Below are positions 1 to 6,829 of a stretch of DNA of 6,829 nucleotides, in pieces. This DNA is from SpSt-501 sp037481615. Lineage in GTDB: Bacteria > Desulfobacterota > Desulfobacteria > Desulfobacterales > SpSt-501. The position numbers and the translations under genes were made by a program. Position 1 is the stretch's first letter; each line of letters begins with the position of its first letter. The DNA lies in the NCBI GenBank assembly GCA_037481615.1, contig JBBFLI010000063.1. One strand, written 5' to 3'. The notes beneath the pieces are model-generated. The model had not been told where the DNA came from and made no database searches. It worked only from the letters and a program-made list of their open reading frames with translations.

Positions 1-244
1 GCGGCGCATCCGGGGCGGGGGCGGCCGGGGGGGGCACACCGCGGGCGACGACCCGTCCCGGGGGGGGGCTTTGCGGCCCGGAGGGCCGGCCGAGGAAGCG
101 TTGCATCCCCCAGAGCAGAGCCGCGGTCGTGACCAGAAAGACGGCCGCCACGGCCAGCCGCTGCGGCCAGGGCGAGGGGGCCCTCCGCCGCGACGGCCTT
201 CTTCGCCGCGGCCGACGGCGCGCGGGGGACGGCGGAGAGGCCAT
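1..244 (-). CDS. N-terminus of a membrane-anchored protein, possibly divergent polysaccharide deacetylase (partial)
   Basis: Only the first 81 codons are present; the gene runs off the left edge. Translation from ATG at 244-242 gives a very basic cytoplasmic segment with ten Arg among residues 9-21. One hydrophobic membrane segment follows at about residues 30-47 (LAVAAVFLVTTAALLWGM), then a Pro/Gly-rich stretch facing the periplasm. It would be a single-pass, N-in anchored protein. It starts 9 nt after the ctpA stop, so it is probably the last visible gene of the same operon. No clear Shine-Dalgarno sequence precedes the ATG, so the start is uncertain. No catalytic domain is visible. The guess of a divergent polysaccharide deacetylase (YibQ-like) rests only on position, since such genes commonly follow envC or ctpA. 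Two coding-strand C runs (9 and 8 C) lie just after the membrane segment. Confidence 0.6.
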   Translation of the reverse strand, partial: MASPPSPARRRPRRRRPSRRRAPSPWPQRLAVAAVFLVTTAALLWGMQRFLGRPSGPQSPPPGRVVARGVPPPAAPAPDAP

Positions 245-253
245 GGCCGGGGG

Positions 254-1621
254 TCAGCGCCGGGCCTGGCGCAGCACGTCGTGGCCGATCAGAATCTCGA
301 GCGCCCGCATGATCTGGTTGTCGTTCTGCAGGGCTTCGACCTGAAGCGGGCCGACCCGCGATTCGGCTTCTTTCAGGCGCTTTTTGGCGTCGTCCTCGGG
401 TTTCGCCTGCGGCTTGGCGGGCCGCGGCGGGCGCGCGGCGCCTTCGTCCTCGAGATGGTTTTCGAGGTCCTTCTCCTTGACGGTCCCCTCGTCGCCGCCG
501 GCGCCTTCGGCCTCGTCGAGGCGCCGGAACTTGAGCACGATGTCGGGCTCGATGCCCTTGGCCTGGATCGAGCGCCCGCTCGGGGTGTAGTAGCGGGCGA
601 TGGTCAGCTTGACTCCGGATCCGTCGCGCAGCGTCTCCACGGTCTGCACCGAGCCCTTGCCGAAGGAGGTCGTGCCCAGGATCAGGGCGCGCTTCTGGTC
701 CTGCAGGGCGCCGGCCACGATCTCCGAGGCGCTCGCCGTGCCGCCGTTGATCAGGACCACGATCGGGTAGGTGCGGGGGGTGCGCGAGGGGGTGGCGCTG
801 AAGACCTTCGTGTTGCGCTTGTCGCGTCCCTTCATGGAGACGATCGTCCCCTGGTCGAGGAACTCGTCGGCGATGCTGATCGCCTGGTTGAGCAGCCCGC
901 CGCCGTTGTTGCGCAGGTCGAGGATCAGTCCCTTGAGCGGCGGGTCCGAGGCCTCGAGCTTCTCGAGCGCCTTCTCGAAATCCTGGGTCGTCGTCCCCGT
1001 GAAATTGGAGATGCGCACGTAGCCGAAACCGGGGCGGAGCAGGATGTGCTTCACGCTCAGGATCGGGATCTCGTCGCGGGTGATCTCGAAATCGATCGGC
1101 TTCTTCACCCCTTCGCGCAGGATGGTCACGGTGACCTTGGAACCCTTGGGTCCGCGCATCATGCGGACCGCCTCGCGCAGGTCCTTCGTGAGCTGGCCGT
1201 TCACCTTGATGATGCGGTCGCCCGGCTCGATCCCCGCGCGGTGGGCGGGGGTGTCCTCGATCGGGGAGATCACGGTGACGAAGCCGTTCTGCATGGTGAT
1301 GTGGATGCCGATCCCCGTGAACTTGCCCTTGGTGTCGATCTGGAGGTCCTCGTAGGCGTCGGGGGGCAGCAGCGAGGAATGGGGGTCGAGTCCCTGGAGC
1401 ATCCCCTGGATGGCCTTCTGGATGAGGTCCTTCGGATCGACCTCGTCGACGTAGTCCCGCTGGATCAGCTCGAGCACGTCGGAGAAGATCTTGAGCTGCT
1501 CGTAGAGCTGCTCCTTGCCGGCGGAGTCGGCGCGGTGGAAAACGGCGCTCGTCATCCAGGCGGCGAGCGCGATCAGCATGATGACCCACAGGCGGACGGG
1601 TCGGTGGATCCTGGGTTTCAT
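254..1621 (-). CDS. ctpA: S41 family C-terminal processing peptidase (CtpA/Prc type)
   Basis: A 455-residue periplasmic serine protease that cleaves substrates near their C-termini; in some Gram-negatives, relatives degrade peptidoglycan hydrolases. A short basic N-terminus and a hydrophobic segment at about 10-28 act as membrane anchor or signal. Residues 38-85 match the usual helical N-terminal region (DYVDEVDPKDLI, GLDPHSSLLPP). A PDZ domain spans about 88-172 (FTGIGI, GIEPGDRIIKVNG). The protease core follows with GLILDLRNNGGG (231-242). Ser297 in NGGTASASE, Lys322 and Gln326 in TSFGKGSVQ match the known Ser-Lys-Gln catalytic set, with the usual 25-residue Ser-Lys spacing, so it should be active. 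A charged low-complexity stretch at about 368-420 precedes a helical tail. An in-frame ATG at 1675 would add 18 residues, but the start at 1621 is preferred because AAGGAG precedes it and it begins directly with the basic/hydrophobic signal. It lies 50 nt after the ftsX-envC stop in the same direction. Confidence 0.95.
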   Translation of the reverse strand: MKPRIHRPVRLWVIMLIALAAWMTSAVFHRADSAGKEQLYEQLKIFSDVLELIQRDYVDEVDPKDLIQKAIQGMLQGLDPHSSLLPPDAYEDLQIDTKGKFTGIGIHITMQNGFVTVISPIEDTPAHRAGIEPGDRIIKVNGQLTKDLREAVRMMRGPKGSKVTVTILREGVKKPIDFEITRDEIPILSVKHILLRPGFGYVRISNFTGTTTQDFEKALEKLEASDPPLKGLILDLRNNGGGLLNQAISIADEFLDQGTIVSMKGRDKRNTKVFSATPSRTPRTYPIVVLINGGTASASEIVAGALQDQKRALILGTTSFGKGSVQTVETLRDGSGVKLTIARYYTPSGRSIQAKGIEPDIVLKFRRLDEAEGAGGDEGTVKEKDLENHLEDEGAARPPRPAKPQAKPEDDAKKRLKEAESRVGPLQVEALQNDNQIMRALEILIGHDVLRQARR

Positions 1622-1630
1622 GGTCGGCCA

Positions 1631-1636
1631 CTCCTT
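1631..1636 (-). promoter_or_regulatory. Ribosome binding site that fixes the ctpA start
   Basis: On the minus strand AAGGAG lies 9 nt before the ATG at 1621. It is one of the clearest Shine-Dalgarno sequences in the operon and decides for this start over the in-frame ATG at 1675. It suggests ctpA is translated independently rather than by coupling to the gene before it. Confidence 0.7.
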
Positions 1637-1671
1637 GCCGGAGGCGGTTCTCCCCCCGGCCGCTTCCACGG

Positions 1672-3707
1672 TCAATGCCGCGGGAACCAGTCCCGGGGGT
1701 CGAGACTCCGCTCGCCATGCCGCAGTTCGAAGTAGAGGCTGCTTCCCCCCAGGGCGCCCGAGTCGCCGACGGTGGCGATGACGTCGCCGGCCGAAACGCG
1801 GCGATCCGGGGCGGTGAAGAGGTCTTCGAGGTGGGCGTAGAGGGAGTAGAAGTGATCCCCGTGGTCGATGATGATCATATTGCCGTAACCGCCGAGCCAG
1901 TCGGCGAAGAGGACGACGCCGCCGTGCACGGCCCGGACCGGCTCGCCGCGCCCGGCGGCGATTTCGATGCCTTTCGGCGATCCGGAGGAGGAAACCCCCG
2001 GGCGATGCTGCGGGACGTGCCGGATTTTCATGCTACCCTGAAGCGGAAAGAGAAGCAAGCCTTTTGCCTCCGCAATCGGCGGGCCGGCCGGATGCGGAGA
2101 CGCCGTTTCGAATGCCGGGGGGCGCTCGGCGGTCCGGCGGCGCAGCTGTTCTTCGATCAGGCCCCGGGCCTCCGCGAGCCGCTCGGCGGCGATGCGGCGC
2201 GCGTCGCGGTCGCCGCGGATCTTTGCGAGCAGCCGCTCGCGGTCGGCGGCGGATTGCTCGAGGGCGCGGACTTCCTCTTCGGTCCGCGCGAGGTTTTCCC
2301 GCAGGCGCTCGGTGGCGGCGGCGATCCGGGCCTCCAGGTCGGCAAGCTCGCCGGCGTCGGCCTGGAGCGCGGCGAGCAGACGGGCGTCGCGCGCGAGCAG
2401 CCGCGAGAGGCCCGCCTCGGCGCGCAGGAGCCCGGCGGGGGATGCGGGGAGCGGGCCGCCGGCCGTTGCGGGTCCCAGCCGGTGGAGCCCGTGGAGCGCC
2501 CGCAAGCGACGGGAAAGCTCCTGCTGCAAGGCCCCGAGGCGCCGTCCGAGATCCTCGCGGGCTTCCTCGAGCAGGCCGAGCCGGTGTTCGAGGGCCTCGT
2601 GCTCCCGCCGGGCGGCCGCGACGCGCCGGCGGGCTTCGCGGAGCGCCCGGGCCGCACGCTCGAGTTCGGCCGCGACGTCGTGCTCGCGACGCTGCAGACG
2701 CTCAAGGCCGATTTCCATCTCCTGCTGCTCCCGCCGCAGCGTGTCGGCCTCGTGCTCGAGGGGGACGGTCGCCGGATCCTCGGGTTCCGTCGCCGCCGAG
2801 GGCCCGGCCGCCAGCAGCACCGCCGCCAGCCCCAGGATCACCCCGGCGCGCGACCGCCGCAGAGGGCAGACGGCGCCGAGGGCGCCCACGAGGACGGCGC
2901 CGAGGACGAGGCCGGCGGACTCGCCCGGCGAGAGAAACCGCGGTGTAAGCCCCGCCGCCCGGGCGAGCCCCTCGGCGGCCGGCAGGAGCGCGTCATAGAG
3001 CAGGCGCAACAGGCCCAGGCCGAGAAGGCCGCCGACGAACCCCTGGAGCACGCCGCCCAGCAGGAAGCGCCCGTGGAGCAGCCCCCGCCCCGCACCGAAG
3101 AGCTCGAGGAGCTCGATTTCCTCGCGGCGGGCCAGGAGCACGAGGCGGGTCGTGGCGGCGACCATGGAGACGGCGGTGAGCAGCGAGAGGCCCAGGAGCA
3201 TCAGCCCGCCGCGTTGCAGAAAGTCGAGCAACGCCTGCAAGCCTTCGAACCAGCGCCGGGGGTAGACGACCTCCTCGACCTCCGGCAGCGCGCGGATCCT
3301 CTCCGCAAGCCGCTCGACCGCGGCGAGGGCGGCTTCCCGGGGCTCCACCTCGAAGCCGTCGGGCAGGGGAGGCTCCTCGAGGGGGTCGAAGAGCACCGCC
3401 AGGTGCGGGTAGAGCGTCTGGAGTTCGCGATAGGCCTCCTCTCGGGGCAGGAAGGTCACCGCCCGCACGCCCTCGAGGGCCTGCAGCCGGGCCCCGAGGG
3501 CGGAACGCTCCCCTCCGGAGAGAGGGTGGAGGTAGACGAGGATCCGCGTTTCCCGGCGCCAGGTCTCGAGCGCCTCCCTCGCGTTCGACGCGGCGAGGAG
3601 GGTCGCCCCCGCGATCAGCGCAGCCAGCGTCACCGTGAGCACGGTCACCCCGTGCAGCAGCCGGTGGGCGCGCAGGTCGGCGGCCAGATGCCGGAGCGGG
3701 CGGGGCG

Positions 3708-3711
<4 letters not shown>
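1672..3711 (-). CDS. ftsX: FtsX-EnvC fusion: division ABC permease joined to a LytM-domain amidase activator
   Basis: A 679-residue frame without a stop holding two proteins that are normally separate. Residues 1-290 are FtsX: TM1 about 20-42, a large periplasmic loop about 43-165 (the loop that binds EnvC in E. coli), TM2 about 168-190, a cytoplasmic coupling region (ARREEIELLELFGA, 194-207), TM3 about 212-240 and TM4 about 264-283. A basic stretch LRRSRAG (284-290) leads into a hydrophobic segment at 291-303. After this come long Glu/Arg/Ala-rich coiled coils at about 315-410 and 425-530, broken near 411-424, then a LytM/M23 domain at about 550-679 ending LYFELRHGERSLDPRDW, much like the EnvC end. 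The zinc ligands are missing (Pro579, Glu583, Ser658 and Tyr660 at the ligand positions), so this part should activate amidases rather than cut peptidoglycan. The ATG overlaps the ftsE stop (ATGA). Each half is a confident family match; whether they are truly one protein depends on one base at the junction. Confidence 0.85.
2838..2844 (-). other. Junction between the ftsX and envC reading frames
   Basis: On the minus strand the codons at the junction read GCC GGG GTG ATC. The GTG at 2841-2839 overlaps an out-of-frame TGA at 2840-2838. Deleting one G from the GGGG run at 2844-2841 would make ftsX stop here after 290 residues, a normal FtsX length, and leave a GTGA stop/start overlap to a separate envC. 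As given, the frame is open. No Shine-Dalgarno sequence precedes this GTG. Confidence 0.6.
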
Positions 3712-4390
<679 letters not shown>

Positions 4391-4391
<1 letters not shown>

Positions 4392-5719
4392 CACTCGAAG
4401 GGGTTGCGGCCCATGGCCCGGAAGAGAAAGGCTTTGGCGATCTTGAAGTCGTAGAGGGCGTTCGTGTAGCTCGTCTCGGTCTGCGTGAGGAGCGTGCGGG
4501 CGACGAGGACATCGGTCTGGGTGGCGACCTGCTCGCGGTATTGCTCCTCGGTGATGCGCAGGTTTTCCCTCGCCTGCTCCACCGCCCGCTCGACGGTGGC
4601 GATGTTCTGCTCGGCCTCGCGCGCCTTCAGGTACGCCTGCTGGACCTCGAGGCGGATCGAATCCTCGATTTCGGTTTTCCGCAGCCGCGACTGCGAGAGC
4701 CGGGCGAGCTTTTCGCGCCGCCCGTAAGCCGTGCGCCCCCATTGCCAGAACTCCCAAGTGGCCGTCGCCTGGACATTCCACCCGGCCGCGTCGGGGATCC
4801 CCTCGCCCCCGTCCACGTCCCAGCGTTCGCCCGTGCGGACGTAGGCGCCGGTGAGGTTGATCGCGGGGTAGAAGTCCTTTTCGGTCAGGCGCACCTGCCG
4901 CTCGGCGATGGCGACGTCGAGATCCGCGATCTCGAGCTCGAGGCGGCCCTTCGCCGCCTCCTCGAGGCACTGCTCGAGCCGCCAGTCGAGTTGCGCGAAC
5001 CCCATCTCCTCGACGAGCCGGACGGGGGCGCCGACCGGGCGCCGGAGCAGCGTGTTGAACCGGGCGCGGGCGATGTCGAGATCGTTCTGGGCGCTGGTGA
5101 GCTGCTGTTTGGCGTTGGCGAGTTGGACCTCGCTCTGCAAGAGGTCGTTCAGCGGGGTCAGCCCCACGCGGTAGAAATTCTCGGCCACCTCCCGCTGGGC
5201 GGCGATCGAGGCGACGGTCTGCCGGGCCACCTCGACGAGCTGCTGGGTCTTGAGGACCTGGAAGAAGGCGTTCTGGGCGTCGAGGATCACGTCCTGCCGG
5301 GCGAGCTTGAGGGCGACCTCGGCGCGGTCGAGGCCGAGTTCCGCCAGACGGTATTCCTGGATCAGCCCGAAGCCGGTGAAGAGGGGCTGGGTGAGGCTCG
5401 TCGTGAAGGTATACTGGTCCTCGGGGAGGCTCACGACCTCCCGGCCCGTGAGCGGGTTGACCGAGACGCGTTCCCGGTTGCGGTGCGCGGCGCTGTAACT
5501 CATGGCAAGCGAGGGCAGAAAACGGGAGAGGCTGACGCGCCGCTGGGCTTCGGCGGCGAAGATCTCCTCGGCGGAGCGCTTCAGCGCGAGGTTCGCCTGC
5601 AGGGCCAGTTCGACGGCTTCGCGCAAGGTGAGGGGAGCGTCGGACGGCTGGGCCGGGGCGGCCGGGGCGGCCGCGAGCAACGCCGCCCCCAGAACCGCGG
5701 CGATCACGGGACGGAGCAT
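4391..5719 (-). CDS. TolC-family outer membrane efflux protein
   Basis: A 442-residue protein of the outer membrane factor family, which forms trimeric channels with a beta-barrel in the outer membrane and an alpha-helical tunnel in the periplasm. A signal peptide covers residues 1-23 with likely cleavage after APA. Two repeats follow. The first (about 30-225) contains LTLREAVELAL and the typical FYRVGLTPLNDLLQSEVQLA; the second (about 235-435) contains EEQYREQVATQTDVLVARTLLTQTE, which corresponds to it. There is no lipobox Cys. It is the first gene of the operon and its stop overlaps the ftsE start. No adaptor (MacA/HlyD type) is encoded in the window, so its transport partner is unknown. 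The TolC family is certain; the exact gene and substrate cannot be told. Start ATG at 5719 is supported by AAAAGG six bases upstream and by the signal peptide. Confidence 0.93.
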
Positions 5720-5725
5720 GGCGGA

Positions 5726-5731
5726 CCTTTT
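5726..5731 (-). promoter_or_regulatory. Ribosome binding site of the TolC-family gene
   Basis: On the minus strand AAAAGG ends 6 nt before the ATG at 5719. It supports this start, the entry point for translation of the coupled tolC-ftsE-ftsX series. Confidence 0.5.
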
Positions 5732-5746
5732 CGGAACCTGCGGGCG

Positions 5747-5775
5747 TTGACCCCGGGGCCCGGGCCTGGTAGATA
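5747..5775 (+). promoter_or_regulatory. Possible sigma-70-like promoter for pyrE
   Basis: TTGACC (5747-5752) matches five of six bases of the -35 consensus. After exactly 17 nt comes TAGATA (5770-5775), a weak -10 match (three of six). Transcription from it would start near 5782 and give a leader of about 137 nt before the pyrE ATG, including the inverted repeat at 5820-5874. The call rests on spacing and the -35 box; the -10 box is poor. Confidence 0.3.
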
Positions 5776-5819
5776 GGCGGGCGAGTTCAAGGAGGGCCGA
5801 ACGCGGTTTTTCTTGCTCG

Positions 5820-5874
5820 AAGCCTCCACCCTCTCCCCTTACACGAGGGCTTCATCCCTGAGCGGTGGAGGCTT
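5820..5874. repeat. 11-bp perfect inverted repeat in the tolC-pyrE intergenic region
   Basis: AAGCCTCCACC (5820-5830) is exactly complementary to GGTGGAGGCTT (5864-5874), enclosing 33 nt. Inside, AGGG (5846-5849) can pair with CCCT (5856-5859). Alternatively CCCTC (5829-5833) can pair with GAGGG (5845-5849), which would break both other pairings. On the plus strand only three T follow the stem, and none on the minus strand, so it is not a convincing rho-independent terminator. It could be a leader RNA structure of pyrE or a protein binding site. The rest of the 5720-5918 interval shows GC-rich palindromic sequence near 5751-5766 and nothing coding. Confidence 0.6.
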
Positions 5875-5918
5875 TCTATATCGTCAAAGCCGGCGCAGGG
5901 TCAAGGCGGGGGGCACCG

Positions 5919-6518
5919 ATGGAACGGGCGGAGATGAAGCGCGAACTGATCGATCTCTTGTGCCGCAAGTCCTTCCAGTACCGCCCGGAGCCGGTCTTCC
6001 GGCTCGTCTCCGGCCGCATGAGCCATTACTATGTGAACTGCAAGCCGACCACCCTGCACCCGCGGGGGATGTTCCTCGTGGGGCATCTCGTCTTCGAAGC
6101 CCTATCCGGCGCCGGGGTCAGCGCGGTCGGGGGTCTCACCTTCGGCGCCGACCCCGTCGCCTTCGCCGCCGCCTTCGTCTCCGAGCTCCGGGGCCGGCCG
6201 CTCAAGGCCTTCTCCGTGCGCAAGACCCAGAAGGACCACGGCATGGTGCGCTGGATCGAGGGCGATCTCGAACCCGGCGAGAGGCTCGCCGTGGTCGACG
6301 ACGTGGCGACCACGGGCCGCTCGACCCTGACCGCGGTGGAGCGGGCGCGCTCCGAGGGCTTCGAAGTCTCCTGCGCCGTCGTCCTCGTCGACCGCCAGGA
6401 GGGCGGTCTCGAGGCCATCCGCGCCGCGGTCCCGCAGGCGAGCGCGATCGTCACCCGCGAGGAGCTCTTCGCGCGCTGGCGGGAGCTCGGCGGCGCCCCG
6501 GGCGGGGCCGCGCCTTGA
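5919..6518 (+). CDS. pyrE: Orotate phosphoribosyltransferase (PyrE)
   Basis: A 199-residue cytoplasmic enzyme of pyrimidine synthesis that joins orotate to PRPP to give orotidine monophosphate. The PRPP-binding motif is LAVVDDVATTGRST (123-136). The flexible catalytic loop holds RKTQKDHG (101-108), with the conserved Lys and His, followed by WIEG. Earlier motifs SGRMSHYYVN (31-40) and GGLTFGADPVAFA (71-83) fit the orotate/PRPP site. Length is normal for the family. The frame is open upstream to a GTG at 5865, but ATG 5919 gives the family's usual N-terminal length; ATG 5934 is also possible. The region before it is G-rich (GGGGGG at 5908-5913) without a clean Shine-Dalgarno sequence. The gene is divergent from the division operon and its end overlaps the queD-like gene. 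The C-terminus is a short Gly/Ala/Pro tail. Confidence 0.93.
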   Translation: MERAEMKRELIDLLCRKSFQYRPEPVFRLVSGRMSHYYVNCKPTTLHPRGMFLVGHLVFEALSGAGVSAVGGLTFGADPVAFAAAFVSELRGRPLKAFSVRKTQKDHGMVRWIEGDLEPGERLAVVDDVATTGRSTLTAVERARSEGFEVSCAVVLVDRQEGGLEAIRAAVPQASAIVTREELFARWRELGGAPGGAAP

Positions 6519-6829
6519 CCCGCGAAGCCCTCGTCGGCGGGATGTAGGTCGCGCAGGCGTCCTCCGACTCCCAGGCGCTCACCCGGCTCACGCGCAGGCC
6601 GGGTTCCCTCAACGCCCTCTCCAGTTCGCGGGCGATGAAGGCGGCGATCCGCTCCGAGGAGGGCTGCCCCCCGGCGAACGGATCGAGCTCGTTCAGGAAG
6701 CGGTGGTCCAGCCGCTCCACGATCCCGCGCACGCGTTCCTTGAGGACCCCGAAGTCGAGCAGGACGCCGGCGGGGTCGAGCTCGTCTCCGGCGATCGCCA
6801 CCTCGATCTTCCAGTTGTGTCCGTGGAGG
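6451..6829 (-). CDS. queD: 6-pyruvoyl-tetrahydropterin synthase / 6-carboxytetrahydropterin synthase family (QueD-like), partial
   Basis: The 5' part lies beyond the right edge; 125 residues are visible. They open with LHGHNW, the zinc-binding HGH motif of this family, followed by IAGDELDPAGVLLDFGVLK, the catalytic LDHRFLNEL, and AWESEDACATY carrying the conserved Glu. Family members convert dihydroneopterin triphosphate either to 6-carboxytetrahydropterin for queuosine and 7-deazapurine synthesis (QueD) or to pyruvoyl-tetrahydropterin. The catalytic Cys region that helps separate these is outside the window, so QueD is the likely but not certain member. The apparent GTG start at 6801 is false because the conserved motif lies upstream of it. 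About 29 Arg/Pro/Ala-rich residues follow the normal end near TYI (codon ending at 6541), and this tail is antisense to the 3' end of pyrE. Confidence 0.9.
   Translation of the reverse strand, partial: LHGHNWKIEVAIAGDELDPAGVLLDFGVLKERVRGIVERLDHRFLNELDPFAGGQPSSERIAAFIARELERALREPGLRVSRVSAWESEDACATYIPPTRASRVKARPRPGRRRAPASARRAPRG

Noticed and set aside
1622..1675. ctpA start at ATG 1675
   Set aside because: It would overlap the end of the preceding gene and put 18 unrelated residues before the signal segment; ATG 1621 has a good ribosome binding site.
71..1735. Long plus-strand open frame (554 codons) opposite ctpA
   Set aside because: It is antisense to a protease with intact catalytic motifs; its translation is Arg/Gly/Leu-rich with no recognisable domain, as expected opposite a GC-rich gene.
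5789..5818. Leader peptide after the perfect AAGGAGG at 5789-5795
   Set aside because: No ATG, GTG or TTG lies at a suitable distance; the nearest, TTG 5813, is 17 nt away and opens a long frame that shadows pyrE.
5820..5880. Rho-independent terminator at the inverted repeat
   Set aside because: Only three T follow on the plus strand and none on the minus strand, and the enclosed loop of 33 nt is long.
5865..5918. Extending pyrE upstream to GTG 5865
   Set aside because: The added 18 residues match nothing in the family, and the GTG lies inside the inverted repeat arm; ATG 5919 gives the usual length.
6799..6801. GTG as the start of the QueD-like gene
   Set aside because: The conserved LHGHNW zinc motif is in frame upstream of it, so the true start lies beyond the window.

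Overview
The window is strongly GC-rich DNA from a Gram-negative bacterium: it encodes an outer-membrane efflux-type protein, periplasmic proteins and a cell-division FtsEX system. The order ftsE - ftsX - envC - C-terminal processing protease - membrane-anchored protein resembles the arrangement I recall from deltaproteobacterial lineages such as Geobacter and its relatives. The loop sequence of the orotate phosphoribosyltransferase also looks deltaproteobacterial. This assignment is an inference from synteny and motifs, not a phylogenetic result. All genes are ordinary chromosomal genes. I see no mobile element, CRISPR array, tRNA or rRNA.

Layout. Positions 1-5719 hold one tightly packed operon on the minus strand, read from right to left: a TolC-family outer-membrane protein (5719-4391), ftsE (4391-3708), an ftsX that runs in frame into an envC-like murein hydrolase activator (3711-1672), a ctpA-type S41 protease (1621-254), and the first 81 codons of a membrane-anchored protein that runs off the left edge (244-1). 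The first three genes are translationally coupled by stop/start overlaps (TGATG, then ATGA). Positions 5720-5918 form a divergent control region with a possible promoter and an 11-bp inverted repeat. On the plus strand follows pyrE (5919-6518). The right edge holds the 3' part of a 6-pyruvoyl-tetrahydropterin synthase/QueD family gene on the minus strand (6829-6451); its end overlaps the end of pyrE.

How the genes work together. FtsE (ATPase) and FtsX (membrane protein) form a mechanotransmitting ABC complex at the division site. Through EnvC it switches on cell-wall amidases for daughter-cell separation. CtpA-type proteases act in the periplasm, in some bacteria on cell-wall hydrolases. The unit therefore reads as a cell-wall remodelling and division operon, with a TolC-family protein as its unusual first gene.

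The main point of interest is that FtsX and EnvC form one uninterrupted 679-residue reading frame. The junction is topologically sensible, because a fifth hydrophobic segment would carry the EnvC part into the periplasm. That segment could also act as an internal signal peptide. However, removing one G from a GGGG run at 2841-2844 would recreate a normal ftsX stop overlapping a GTG start for envC. The fusion must therefore be separated from a one-base sequence error before it is believed.
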